Source: Lysobacterales bacterium
GTDB lineage: Bacteria; Pseudomonadota; Gammaproteobacteria; Xanthomonadales; Rhodanobacteraceae
DNA: 37,945 nt
Reading direction: 5' to 3'
Assembly: GCA_014338185.1 (NCBI GenBank)
Contig: QUBV01000028.1
Coordinates: forward strand, 1-37,945
A program made the translations under genes and the position numbers. Positions 17,370 through 26,026 of the stretch are shown here, piece after piece (the first letter of the stretch is position 1; each line of letters starts with the position of its first letter). The notes under the pieces were generated by a model. It saw nothing but the letters and a program-made list of their open reading frames with translations. It was not told the DNA's origin and did not search any database.

Positions 17370-17475
17370 CGCCACCTCGCTGCGGCGCCGTGCCGCCGCG
17401 GCATCATACGCAGGACATCGCCGCGGGCGCAGCGGGCAACGTAGAATCGGCGCCTGCCCCCGACCCGACCCCGTG

Positions 17476-18141
17476 ATGGCCCTGCTCGACCTGCTCACCC
17501 GCCTGTTCATCGACAACGGCTACGTTGCGCTGTTCACGGTGCTGGTCGTGTGCGGGCTGGGCGTGCCGATCCCCGAGGACATCTCGCTGGTCGCGGGCGG
17601 CATCATCGCCGGGCTGGGCTATGCCGACCTGCGCGTGATGATCGTGGTCGGGCTCGCCGGCGTGCTGGTGGGCGATTCGGTCATGTTCCTGGTCGGCCAC
17701 CGGCTCGGGCCGCGCGCGCGCCGCCTGCGCTGGATCGCACGCGTGCTCACACCGCGCCGCTATGCACGCGTGCAGGAAAAGTTCGACCGCTACGGCAACC
17801 GCATGCTGTTCTTCGCGCGCTTCCTGCCGGGGCTGCGCGCCGCGATCTTCCTGTCGGCGGGCATGACCCACCGCGTGCCGTTCTGGCGCTTCGTGATGCT
17901 CGACGGGCTGGCGGCGCTGGTGTCGGTGCCGCTGTGGGTGTGGATCGGCTACTTCGGCGCGGAACGGCGCGAATGGCTGCTGCGGGCGATCCGCGAGGGC
18001 CAGGGCCTCGTGATCGTGCTCGCACTCGCACTGGTCGCGGTCGTGGGCTGGGCGCTGTGGCGCAGCGCGCGCCGGCGCACCTCGCGCCTGCACGCGCACC
18101 GTCAGCGGCGCGCGCAGCGCGCGGCCGCGCGCGAGGACTGA
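17476..18141 (+). CDS. DedA-family membrane protein
   Basis: This 221-residue inner-membrane protein belongs to the DedA/SNARE-associated superfamily, whose members move or flip lipid carriers such as undecaprenyl phosphate or phospholipids and support membrane potential. Marks are the early acidic turn GVPIPEDISLVAGG at 33-46 and the motif FFARFLPGLRAAIFLSAG near 115-133, with the conserved Arg and Gly of the family. It has about five hydrophobic segments and a strongly basic tail rich in Arg (RRRTSRLHAHRQRRAQRAAA), probably cytoplasmic. ATG at 17476 is used; a GTG one codon earlier is possible. A TAGAAT at 17442, 28 bases ahead of that region, may be its -10 box, with no clear -35. It is divergent from crbS and ends 53 bases before the convergent ribokinase gene. 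Confidence 0.88.
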   Translation: MALLDLLTRLFIDNGYVALFTVLVVCGLGVPIPEDISLVAGGIIAGLGYADLRVMIVVGLAGVLVGDSVMFLVGHRLGPRARRLRWIARVLTPRRYARVQEKFDRYGNRMLFFARFLPGLRAAIFLSAGMTHRVPFWRFVMLDGLAALVSVPLWVWIGYFGAERREWLLRAIREGQGLVIVLALALVAVVGWALWRSARRRTSRLHAHRQRRAQRAAARED

Positions 18142-18194
18142 TCGCGCGCGGACCGGACCGGTGCGCAACGGCGGGTCGGTGCCGGGGAGCGCGC

Positions 18195-19172
18195 TCAGCT
18201 GCCGCCGAAGCGCGCCAGCACCGCATCCAGATGCGGCATCGCGGCGGCCGCGCCACGTGCTTCGGTCGCCAGCGCGGCGCAGCGGTTGGCATGCACCACC
18301 GCCGCGCGCAGCGGCTGGGTGGACAGGCGCAGCAGCGCCGCGGCCAGCGCACCACAGAACGCATCGCCTGCACCGGTGGTGTCGACCACGCGCGCGGGCT
18401 CGGCCGCGACACGGTAGTACGGCGCCGCGTCGGCCAAGGGCGATGCCTCCCCATGCGAGACGAAACAGCCCTGCGCGCCCAGCGTCACGATGATGCTGGC
18501 CACCGACAGTCGGCGCAGCAGCGCATGCAGTTCGGCATCGGGGCGTTGCGCAAGCGTGGCCGGGTCCAGCTCCAGCCCGGCCACGCGCCCGAGCAGCAGC
18601 GCGCATTCGGTTTCGTTGGGGATGAGCAGGTCGACCTGCGCGAGCAGCGCCGCATCGAGCTGTGCGTGCACGGGCGCCGGGTTGAGGATGCGCAACAGGC
18701 CGTGCTGCGTCGCCCGCTCCAGCGCCGCGCGCGTGGCGTCGAGATTGTTCTCGAGCTGCACCAACAGGATGCGTGAACCTGCGAACACCGCGTCCCGGGC
18801 CGCGAGGAAACCTGCGCCGATACGCTCATTGGCGCCCAGTGCCACCACGATGCGGTTCTGGCCGCCGTCCTCGACGAGGATGCAGGCGTTGCCGGTGGCG
18901 ACGTCGGCGTGCAGCTGCCAGTGCGCAGCGATGCCCTCGGCCGCGGCCGCGCGCTGCGCCTGGGCGCCGGCCACATCGTCGCCCAGCGCGGCGATGAATG
19001 CGGTGGCCGCGCCTTGCCGCGCACAGGCGACCGCCTGGTTGAAGCCCTTGCCACCATGCGCGCTCGAAAACTCGCGCCCGCGTACGGTCTCGCCCGCCTG
19101 CGGCGCGCGCTCGACGCGCCACACGCAATCCTGGTTGTAGCTGCCCAGCACGAGCACCCGCGGCGTGTTCAT
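18195..19172 (-). CDS. rbsK: Ribokinase (PfkB family)
   Basis: This 325-residue sugar kinase probably phosphorylates D-ribose at O5. Ribokinase marks are the start LVLGSYNQDCVWRVERAPQ, the substrate signature SSAHGGKGFNQAVACARQG, and the ATP/anion-hole motif VVDTTGAGDAFCGALAA with catalytic Asp270. Its start lies four bases after the stop of the nucleoside transporter gene, so the two are translationally linked. That makes ribose released from imported nucleosides its likely substrate, although no nucleoside hydrolase or phosphorylase is visible here. Pseudouridine kinase or another PfkB specificity cannot be excluded from sequence alone. Confidence 0.85.
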   Translation of the reverse strand: MNTPRVLVLGSYNQDCVWRVERAPQAGETVRGREFSSAHGGKGFNQAVACARQGAATAFIAALGDDVAGAQAQRAAAAEGIAAHWQLHADVATGNACILVEDGGQNRIVVALGANERIGAGFLAARDAVFAGSRILLVQLENNLDATRAALERATQHGLLRILNPAPVHAQLDAALLAQVDLLIPNETECALLLGRVAGLELDPATLAQRPDAELHALLRRLSVASIIVTLGAQGCFVSHGEASPLADAAPYYRVAAEPARVVDTTGAGDAFCGALAAALLRLSTQPLRAAVVHANRCAALATEARGAAAAMPHLDAVLARFGGS

Positions 19173-19176
19173 CGCG

Positions 19177-20493
19177 TCACAGCTGCTCCAGCACGCCCGC
19201 GATGGTCGCGGTCATGAACGTTGCCAGCGAGCCGCCCAGCACCGCGCGCAGGCCGAAACGCGCGAGATCGGCGCGCCGGTTGGGCGCGAGTCCGCCGATA
19301 CCGCCGATCTGGATCGCGATCGAGGAGAAATTGGCGAAGCCGCACAGCGCGTAGGTGGCGATGAGCTGGCTCTGCGGCGTGAGCTTGGCCATGTTCTGCG
19401 ACATGTCGACGTAGGCGACGAACTCGTTGATCACGACCTTTTCGCCGATGAAGCTGCCCACCAGGGTCGCGTCCTGCCACGGCACGCCGATGAGCCAGGC
19501 CAGCGGCGCCAGCAGCCAGCCGAAGATCGTCTGCAGCGAGAACTCGACCGGATGGCCGGCCTGCGCCGACAGCCAGGCGTTGAACGTGGCGCCCGGGTCG
19601 CCACCCCAGGCATGGCTGCCCAGCCACTGGATCGGGCCGTTGACGAGCGCGATCAGCGCGATGAACGCGAGCAGCATCGCGCCCACGTTGAGCGCCAGGC
19701 GCAGGCCGTCGGCGGCGCCGGTGGCGGCCGCGTCGATCACGTTGGCAGTGGACTTTTCCACCTCGAGCTTGATCGTGCCGCGCGTGAGCGGCTCCTGGGT
19801 TTCGGGGATGAGGATCTTGGCCAGCATGAGCGTGGCCGGCGCGGCCATGATGCTCGCGGTGAGCAGGTGCTTGGCGAAGAACTGCTTCTGCACCGGGTCG
19901 TCGCCACCAAGCAGGCCGACGTAGGCCGCCATCACGCTGCCCGCGATATGCGCCATGCCGCCGATCATCACGGTCATGAGTTCGGACTGGGTCATGCGCT
20001 CGATGTAGGGCTTGATCGTCAGCGGCGCCTCCGTCTGTCCGATGAACACGCTCGCGCACACGCTGGTGGTCTCCGCGCCCGACACGCGCATCACCTTGGT
20101 GATGACCCAGGCCATGCCCTTGACCACCTTCTGCATCACGCCCAGGTGGTAGAGCACGCCGGTGAGCGAGGCGAAGAAGATGATCGTGGGCAGCACCTGC
20201 ACCGCGAACACGAAACCGAACTTCTTGACGTCCATGAAACTGCCGAAGATGAACGCCGAACCGACGTTGACGTAATCGAGCAGCTTGACGAAGCCGGTGG
20301 CGATCGCGTTGAACACGTCACGCCCGAGCGGCAGCTTGAGCACGATGGCCGCGAACAGGATCTGCAACACCACGCCGGTACCGACCAGCTTCCAGTCGAT
20401 CGCGCGCTTGTTGTTCGAAAACAACCAGGCGATGCCGATCAGGGTGGCGAGCCCGAACAGGCCGAAGCCGACGTGCCCCAGGGTGTCGAGCAT
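19177..20493 (-). CDS. nupC: NupC-type concentrative nucleoside transporter
   Basis: This 438-residue inner-membrane cation-coupled nucleoside importer is of CNT-family length. Visible marks are the N-terminal helices (GLFGLATLIGIAWLFSNN), FAVQVLPTIIFFASL, the core nucleoside-binding hairpin SVFIGQTEAPLTIKPYI, the segment MIGGMAHIAGSVMAAYV, and FIGEKVVINEFVAY in the second half, with the conserved Asn and Glu residues. The last part ALCGFANFSSIAIQIGGIG is also typical. The ATG at 20493 gives the normal family start. Ribokinase follows after four bases, pointing to uptake and use of ribonucleosides. It is divergent from the LTA-synthase-like gene across 184 bases. Confidence 0.93.
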   Translation of the reverse strand: MLDTLGHVGFGLFGLATLIGIAWLFSNNKRAIDWKLVGTGVVLQILFAAIVLKLPLGRDVFNAIATGFVKLLDYVNVGSAFIFGSFMDVKKFGFVFAVQVLPTIIFFASLTGVLYHLGVMQKVVKGMAWVITKVMRVSGAETTSVCASVFIGQTEAPLTIKPYIERMTQSELMTVMIGGMAHIAGSVMAAYVGLLGGDDPVQKQFFAKHLLTASIMAAPATLMLAKILIPETQEPLTRGTIKLEVEKSTANVIDAAATGAADGLRLALNVGAMLLAFIALIALVNGPIQWLGSHAWGGDPGATFNAWLSAQAGHPVEFSLQTIFGWLLAPLAWLIGVPWQDATLVGSFIGEKVVINEFVAYVDMSQNMAKLTPQSQLIATYALCGFANFSSIAIQIGGIGGLAPNRRADLARFGLRAVLGGSLATFMTATIAGVLEQL

Positions 20494-20677
20494 GGAGGAT
20501 CCCCGTGATGCGGCGCCTGCCGCCGAAGCGGGCGAGACTAGAGCAGGCGCGCGAACCTGCGCAAGGCACCATGACGGCCGGTGCGGCGCATCGCCACCGC
20601 GGTGACCGGCCCGGCGGCAATCGGCGCACGCCTGTGCCACGATAGCGCGTTTGCCCCGTCCGCCACGGTGATACCGC

Positions 20678-22501
20678 GTGCCCACGCCGCCGCCCCCCGC
20701 GAAGTCCTGGTCGCACCTGCGCCTGGCACTGCAGGCACTGGTCGTGGCCGCGGCGCTCATCGGCTGCGTCTGGATCATGCAGGCCAGCGACCCGGCCTGG
20801 CTGGCCGCGGCACAGGCCGAGCCGGCCACGAGCGGGATGTCGTGGCCGTCGTGGCCGCACAACCTCATGCCGTTCGTGCTCGTGCTGCTCCTGCTGCTGG
20901 GGCTGACCGCGCGGCCGATGCTGGCCGCGCTGCTCACGCTCGGGCTCGTCGCGCTGCTGTACTACGCCAATGCGATCAAGCTCGACCAGCTGGGCGCACC
21001 GCTGCTGCCCGCGGATTTCGCCCTGCTGGGCAACCTCGGCAAGCGCGGTGGCGTGCTGTTGCTGCGCTACCTGCCACGCAGCCACGCGAGCATCGCGTTC
21101 ACCCTCGCGATCGTGACCTTGCTGTTCACGCTGCTGCGGCGCGAGCGGCCACTGCCTGCGCTGCGGCGTTGGCGCCGCCTCGCGCTCGCGGGCGTGGCCG
21201 GCCTGCTGGGCCTGAGCCTGTATCGCGGCGATCCGCCGTGGCAACACTGGTACGGCGCCAGCGCCGACCTGCAGGTGTGGGCGCCCATGCAACACGCGGC
21301 CCAGCAAGGCCTGCCCGCGCACCTGCTGCTCTACCAGTGGGCCACCCACACGACCAGCGCGCCCCCCGATCGCGGTGCCGCGGCCAGGCTCGTCGCGCAG
21401 CACCGTGCGCTGCTGCAGCAGGCGCCGGCGGCCGCCACCAGTGCCCCGCCCGACATCATCGTGCTGCAGAGTGAATCGCTGTTCGACCCCACGCGCCTGC
21501 GCGGCATGCAGCACGATGCGTCACTGCCGCACCTGCGCGAACTGGCCGCCACCGCGCGCCACGGCCAGATGTGGCCACCCACCTTCGGCGGCGGCACCAT
21601 CCGCACCGAGTTCGAGGTGCTCACCGGCATCGCCATGCGCTATTACCCGCAGGTGCAGTATCCGTACTTCGGGATGACCGCGACGCGCGAGCAGAGCATC
21701 GCGCGCGTGCTGCGGCGACACGGCTATCGCAGCGTGGTCGTGCACCCGTATGACCGCGGCTTCTGGAACCGCGCGGCCGCGCTGGCCAACCTCGGCTTCG
21801 ACGAGTTCGACGACGACGAGTCCTTCGGCAACGCCGCGCGCGCAGGCTGGTACATCAGCGACGACGCGCTCGTGGACCATGTGCTGCAGCGCCTGGACCG
21901 TGCCGATGGCCCGCTGCTGCTGCTCGCGATCAGCATGGAGAACCACGGCCCGTACGCCGACTATCCCAACGTCGATGCGGCACGCCGCGATGCGATTGCG
22001 GTGCCCGCGCAACTGGATGCGCATGCCGCGGCGTCACTGCGCGGCTACCTGTACCACGCCGGCAATGCCGACCGTGCGCTGGGCAAGCTCGTGGCCGCGC
22101 TGCGCCAGCGCGGGCGGCGCAGCCTGCTGTTGTTCTATGGCGACCACCTGCCGAGCATGCCGCGCGTCTACGACCAGCTCGGCTTCGTCGATGGCCGCCC
22201 GGCCAGCGAGCAGCCGGTGCCGTGGTTGCTGCTGGATACGGCCGACCTGCGCCCGCAGGCGCCGGTGGCGACCACGGCGTTCTACCTGCCCGCGCTGCTG
22301 CTCGATGCCGCGGGCATCCATGACGATGCGTACTTCCGCCTGCTGGAGGCGCTGCGCCGTGGCGGAGTGGTGGAGCCGGGCTGGGCTCCCGCCGACAGCG
22401 ACGGCCTCGCCGCGATCATGCACCTGCGCCAGCGCCGGGAGTTCGATGCCTTCCTGCGCGGGCAGCTCGCCGGCACCGACGCCGGGAGCGGTTCGCGCTA
22501 G
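20678..22501 (+). CDS. LTA synthase-like membrane sulfatase / phosphoglycerol transferase
   Basis: This 607-residue inner-membrane enzyme has five hydrophobic helices (about 17-36, 62-78, 82-97, 138-154 and 167-183) and a periplasmic alkaline-phosphatase-fold domain. Family marks are GAPLLPADFALLGNLG after the third helix, a metal-binding Glu in IIVLQSESLFDP, the nucleophile Thr307 in FGGGTIRTEFEVLTG, ISMENHGPYADYP, and the metal site LLFYGDHLPSMP. Relatives include LtaS of Firmicutes and OpgB-like phosphoglycerol transferases, which move glycerophosphate from phosphatidylglycerol to a glycan; sulfatase or phosphoethanolamine transfer is less likely. No OpgGH neighbours are seen, so the acceptor is unknown. 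No ATG lies near the start; GTG at 20678 is used, with another GTG at 20668 out of frame and no strong ribosome site. It converges on lpxO, 25 bases apart. Confidence 0.8.
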   Translation: MPTPPPPAKSWSHLRLALQALVVAAALIGCVWIMQASDPAWLAAAQAEPATSGMSWPSWPHNLMPFVLVLLLLLGLTARPMLAALLTLGLVALLYYANAIKLDQLGAPLLPADFALLGNLGKRGGVLLLRYLPRSHASIAFTLAIVTLLFTLLRRERPLPALRRWRRLALAGVAGLLGLSLYRGDPPWQHWYGASADLQVWAPMQHAAQQGLPAHLLLYQWATHTTSAPPDRGAAARLVAQHRALLQQAPAAATSAPPDIIVLQSESLFDPTRLRGMQHDASLPHLRELAATARHGQMWPPTFGGGTIRTEFEVLTGIAMRYYPQVQYPYFGMTATREQSIARVLRRHGYRSVVVHPYDRGFWNRAAALANLGFDEFDDDESFGNAARAGWYISDDALVDHVLQRLDRADGPLLLLAISMENHGPYADYPNVDAARRDAIAVPAQLDAHAAASLRGYLYHAGNADRALGKLVAALRQRGRRSLLLFYGDHLPSMPRVYDQLGFVDGRPASEQPVPWLLLDTADLRPQAPVATTAFYLPALLLDAAGIHDDAYFRLLEALRRGGVVEPGWAPADSDGLAAIMHLRQRREFDAFLRGQLAGTDAGSGSR

Positions 22502-22526
22502 CGCCGCCGCGGGCGCGCACGCTGGT

Positions 22527-23459
22527 TCACGGCGGGTGCGGCAACCACGGCGACAGCAGCCATGCCAACAACGCTAGCGCGAGCACGATGCGGCTGGACT
22601 GGTACAGCCCGGGACTGTGCTGCTTGAAGCGTTTGCGCAGACAGCCCATGCGCTCGGCCAGCCCATACGCGCGATTGACCGCGCCGACCGGCTCGCCGCC
22701 CATGTTGGCGGTCGCGGTGAGGCGGCCGAGCCAGCGGCTGAGCACGCGGTTGAACGCGCGCATCGCGGCGCCGCGCAAGGGTCGCTCGACATCGCAGAAC
22801 AGGATCACGCGCGGCTGTGCGGTGTCGTTGCGGACATGGTGCACGTAGGTCTCGTCGAACAGCACGTCCTCGCCGTCGCGCCAGGCATGGCGCTCACCGT
22901 CGACCACGATGTGGCAGTCCTCCGAGTTGGGCGTGGCCAGCCCCAGGTGGTAGCGGATCGAGCCGGCGAATGGATCGCGATGCGGCTTGAGCACCGCACC
23001 CGGTGGCAGCACCGCGATCATCGCGGCCTTGACCTGCGGGATCGACTCCAGCAAGGCCACGGTGCGCGGACACAACACGCGTGCCGACTTCAACGGCGCG
23101 TCGTACCACTTGAGGTAGAAGCGCTTCCAGCCGGTCTTGAAGAACGAGGCGAACGCGGCGTCGCCGTGCCGTTCGGCGGCGCGGATGTAGCCCTCGTCGA
23201 ACAGGCGCAGCGCCTCCTCGCGGATGAGCCGCCACTGCTCGCGCAGCGGCTCGACGCAGGTGAACGCGCTGCGCGGCGGATACGGTTGCGCAGGGATCGC
23301 CGAGAACAGGTACAGCAGCACGTTGCAGGGCGCGAACAGCCCCGAGTGGTCGAACAACTGGCGTTTGAACGGCAGGCGCACGCGCCCGCGCAGGTGGACG
23401 AACAGCACGCTCGCCACATGCAAAACGAGCACCACAAGCAGCAGCAGCCGGATCGACAC
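22527..23459 (-). CDS. lpxO: LpxO-like lipid A / aspartyl-asparaginyl beta-hydroxylase
   Basis: This 310-residue Fe(II)/2-oxoglutarate dioxygenase probably hydroxylates acyl chains of lipid A at C2 on the inner face of the inner membrane. An N-terminal helix (IRLLLLVVLVLHVASVLFVH) anchors it. The catalytic domain has His160 and Asp162 in GAVLKPHRDPF, RYHLGLATP at 169-177, and the distal His in DETYVHHVRN at 202-211. A second hydrophobic helix (IVLALALLAWLLSPWL) lies at the very C-terminus, as in LpxO of Salmonella and related proteins. The related soluble aspartyl hydroxylases lack these anchors. The convergent LTA-synthase-like gene also acts on the envelope. Assignment as LpxO rests on layout and motifs. 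Confidence 0.82.
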   Translation of the reverse strand: MSIRLLLLVVLVLHVASVLFVHLRGRVRLPFKRQLFDHSGLFAPCNVLLYLFSAIPAQPYPPRSAFTCVEPLREQWRLIREEALRLFDEGYIRAAERHGDAAFASFFKTGWKRFYLKWYDAPLKSARVLCPRTVALLESIPQVKAAMIAVLPPGAVLKPHRDPFAGSIRYHLGLATPNSEDCHIVVDGERHAWRDGEDVLFDETYVHHVRNDTAQPRVILFCDVERPLRGAAMRAFNRVLSRWLGRLTATANMGGEPVGAVNRAYGLAERMGCLRKRFKQHSPGLYQSSRIVLALALLAWLLSPWLPHPP

Positions 23460-23514
23460 GAACGTGGGCAGGCGCGGATGTCAGGGCCGCGCCAGCTTAC
23501 ACCGGCGCGGGCAT

Positions 23515-24858
23515 TCAGTGCGCCTTGGCCTGGGCCCGCGCGAGCTTGTCGGCCTTGAGCACCGCCAGTGCCGCCGCCACCGCCTCGATCGGTACCGCCA
23601 GCTCGTTCGCGGGCACGCACTCGAGCAGCAGTCGCTTGAGCGCAACCAGGTCGTCACCCGCCTCGACCAGCGCGGCGCTGAGCTGGCCGGCCTCGCGCGG
23701 CGCATCGAAGCCGCGGCTGTGCAGCAACATCGCGCCGGCGGTGTCCTCGAGCTTGAAGTAGAACAAGCCGTCACGTTCGCGGTAGCTCTTGAGCTGCGGC
23801 AACGCCACCGTGGCCGCCGCAGCCGGTCGCGCGCGTGCCGGCACGTCGGTTAGGCGACGGATGCCCGCGGCATGGCGCAGGCGCAGCATGAACGGCGCAC
23901 TGCGGCCACGCGCGCGGGCCGCGCCCGCATGCAGCAGCTGCTCCAGCTGCGCGGGATCGGCGATGAGCGCCTCGTAGCGAGCGCGCAGCGGCGCGAGCTC
24001 GCTGTCGATGAGCTCGAACAGCTGCTGCTTGGCCTCACCCCAACCGATGCCCGCGGCGAACGCCGCGCGCATCGCCGCCGACTGCGCGGGTGTGGCGAAG
24101 GCCTGGTGCAGCGCGAAGATGTTGGAGGTGTCGGGATCCTTGGGCTCGCCCGGCGCGCGCGAGTCGGTCACGATGCCGAGGATCGCCTTGCGCAGTTCGG
24201 CCGCGGGCAGCCACAGCGGGATCGTGTTGTCGTAGCTCTTGGACATCTTGCGCCCGTCGGTGCCGGGCAAGGTGGCCACGTTCTCCTCGATGCGCGCCTC
24301 GGGCAAGGTGAACAGCTCGCTGCCATAGAGGTGGTTGAAGCGCTGGCCGATGTCGCGCGCCATCTCGATGTGCTGGATCTGGTCGCGGCCGACCGGCACC
24401 TCATGCGCGTTGAAGATGAGGATGTCGGCGGCCATCAGCACCGGATACATGTACAGGCCGGCCGTCACGCCCGTGTCCGCGTCCTCGCCGCCCGCGATGT
24501 TGGCGTCGACCGCGGCCTTGTAGGCGTGGGCGCGGTTGAGCAGACCCTTGGCCGTCACGCAGGTGAGCAGCCAGGTCAGCTCGGGGATCTCGGGGATGTC
24601 GGACTGGCGATAGAAGAACACCTTGTCCGGGTCCAGGCCGCAGGCGAGCCAGCTCGCCGCGATCTCCAGCGTCGAACGCTGCACGCGTGCGGGATCGCCG
24701 CATTTGATGAGCGCATGGTAGTCGGCAAGGAAGTAGAACGACTCGGCATCGGCGCGCCGGCTTGCCGCGATCGCGGGCCGGATCGCGCCCACGTAGTTGC
24801 CCAGGTGCGGCGTGCCCGAGGTGGTGATGCCGGTGAGGATGCGACGTGCTGGGTGCAT
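23515..24858 (-). CDS. trpS: Tryptophanyl-tRNA synthetase with extra C-terminal domain
   Basis: This class I synthetase charges tRNA-Trp. The catalytic part shows the HIGH-type motif TSGTPHLGNY at 13-22, the Trp-site segment GLYMYPVLMAADILIF, VGRDQIQHIEMARDI, and the KMSKS loop at 204-208 (GRKMSKSYDNT). The core ends near residue 335. A further ~100 residues follow: a Pro/Ala linker and a compact segment SYRERDGLFYFKLEDTAGAM ... RGFDAPREAGQLSAAL, then a helical stretch and a basic end. The total of 447 compares with about 334 for the E. coli enzyme. I recall long TrpS forms in xanthomonads, consistent with the proposed lineage. The tail looks a little like YegP-type (DUF1508) repeats; that is a guess. 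The ATG at 24858 places MHPARRILTGITTSG at the normal start. Confidence 0.95.
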   Translation of the reverse strand: MHPARRILTGITTSGTPHLGNYVGAIRPAIAASRRADAESFYFLADYHALIKCGDPARVQRSTLEIAASWLACGLDPDKVFFYRQSDIPEIPELTWLLTCVTAKGLLNRAHAYKAAVDANIAGGEDADTGVTAGLYMYPVLMAADILIFNAHEVPVGRDQIQHIEMARDIGQRFNHLYGSELFTLPEARIEENVATLPGTDGRKMSKSYDNTIPLWLPAAELRKAILGIVTDSRAPGEPKDPDTSNIFALHQAFATPAQSAAMRAAFAAGIGWGEAKQQLFELIDSELAPLRARYEALIADPAQLEQLLHAGAARARGRSAPFMLRLRHAAGIRRLTDVPARARPAAAATVALPQLKSYRERDGLFYFKLEDTAGAMLLHSRGFDAPREAGQLSAALVEAGDDLVALKRLLLECVPANELAVPIEAVAAALAVLKADKLARAQAKAH

Positions 24859-25127
24859 GGAGTCTGGAGGCGCTGGGAGTGGTGTCAGGGGGCGCGGTCG
24901 CGGCTGGGTGCGGGGTCGGACCGGCCGCCGCGGCCGGGTCGCCCGCGCGGGTGGCTTGCGGGCGACGCCCTCGCAGCGCGTGGCGAGGGCCTGTCCGCTG
25001 CCATGCGCCGCGTCTCGACCCGGGCAATGGTACGCAGCGCGTCGCGGCGCCACAATCGGCGCGGCGACCGCCCAACCCCGTTCCACGCACCGCCGCGTTG
25101 CAGGTACCACCCGACCGGAGAACACCG
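24859..25127. promoter_or_regulatory. Divergent region between trpS and the secreted protein gene
   Basis: These 269 bases must carry promoters for both genes. I see no convincing -35/-10 pair, T-box or attenuator-like Trp codon run, and no small gene with support. A CCGGAG at 25114-25119 is the likely ribosome site of the plus-strand gene. Confidence 0.3.
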
Positions 25128-26018
25128 ATGCGCAGCCTGCTTTGCACCGCCCTGCTGGCCCTGGCCAGCGCCATGCCGGCCCATGCCGGCAGTCTGCTCG
25201 ACCTGAGCGTCATCGACCGCGACAACGGCCAGACGCTGCCCACCTACAGCGCGGGCGGCAAGCTCTACGTCGCGGGCACGCCCGGCCACCGCTACGCGGT
25301 GCGACTGGTCAACCGCACCGGCGCGCGCGTGCTCGCGGTGCTCAGCGTCGATGGCGTCAACGCGGTCAGCGGCGAGAGCGCCGACACCAGTCAGACCGGC
25401 TACGTGCTCGACCCGTGGGAGTCGGCCGAGATCAACGGCTGGCGCAAGAACCTCGACGAAATCGCCCAGTTCAACTTCACCACGCTGCCCGACAGCTATG
25501 CGAGCCGCACGGGCCGGCCCGCGAACGTGGGCGTGATCGGCGTCGCGGTGTTCCAGGAGCGGCGCATCATGCCGCCCAAGCACGTGCCCGACGTCGCGGC
25601 CAGGCAGGAAGCACCTGCGCCCGATGACCTCGGCATGGCCGCGGCCGCGCCACCTGCGCCACCTGCGCCACCTGCGCCACCTGCGCCGTCGGCAGCCGGG
25701 GCCGCAGCGCCAAGCGCGGCCCGTGACACGAGTGCGGAGCTCGAACAGGCACAGACAGCGGCACCCAGTGCGATGACGCGCGTACCCGCGCCGCGACCGA
25801 CCGAGAAGCTGGGTACCGGTCATGGCGCGCGCGAGTACTCGCATGTGGATCAGACCACGTTCGAACGCGCGACGCGACGCCCGGCCGAGGTGCTGGCGAT
25901 CTGGTACGACAGCCATGCCAATCTGGTCGCGCGCGGCATCATCCCGCGGCCGCCGCGGCCGCCGCGTGAACCGCAGCCGTTCCCCAACTCGTTCGTGCCC
26001 GATCCACCGCGGCACTGA
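25128..26018 (+). CDS. Conserved secreted protein of unknown function with Pro-Ala repeat
   Basis: This 296-residue exported protein begins with a clear signal peptide (LLCTALLALASAMPAHA, cleavage before GS). A ~130-residue folded domain follows, with GKLYVAGTPGHRYAVRLVNR, VLAVLSVDGVNAVSGESA, TGYVLDPWESAEINGWRK and NVGVIGVAVFQER; it looks like a beta-sandwich and the blocks seem familiar from uncharacterised proteobacterial proteins. Residues 174-187 are PAP-type repeats, and the rest is Pro/Ala/Arg-rich and probably unstructured until a short conserved-looking block (ERATRRPAEVLAIWYDSHANLVARGI). The end is a Pro-rich tail (RPPRPPREPQPFP). No enzyme motif was seen. A periplasmic or surface role is inferred from the signal peptide only. 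Confidence 0.75.
   Translation: MRSLLCTALLALASAMPAHAGSLLDLSVIDRDNGQTLPTYSAGGKLYVAGTPGHRYAVRLVNRTGARVLAVLSVDGVNAVSGESADTSQTGYVLDPWESAEINGWRKNLDEIAQFNFTTLPDSYASRTGRPANVGVIGVAVFQERRIMPPKHVPDVAARQEAPAPDDLGMAAAAPPAPPAPPAPPAPSAAGAAAPSAARDTSAELEQAQTAAPSAMTRVPAPRPTEKLGTGHGAREYSHVDQTTFERATRRPAEVLAIWYDSHANLVARGIIPRPPRPPREPQPFPNSFVPDPPRH
25647..25687 (+). repeat. Nine-base tandem repeat (GCGCCACCT) inside the secreted protein gene
   Basis: Four perfect copies of GCGCCACCT run from 25647 to 25682, followed by a partial fifth. Each copy encodes Ala-Pro-Pro and keeps the frame, so gain or loss of copies would change linker length without breaking the protein. Such arrays are prone to slipped-strand changes. 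Confidence 0.9.
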
Positions 26019-26026
26019 CCCGACGC

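Noticed and set aside
15231-17444. A 737-codon plus-strand frame opposite the crbS-like gene
   Set aside because: Its composition is dominated by Arg, His, Gln and Ala and matches the mirror of the kinase gene; the opposite strand encodes a complete, recognisable protein.
25647-25687. Short tandem array that might suggest a CRISPR or iteron
   Set aside because: The units are 9 bases, contiguous without spacers and in frame within a Pro/Ala linker, so it is a coding repeat.
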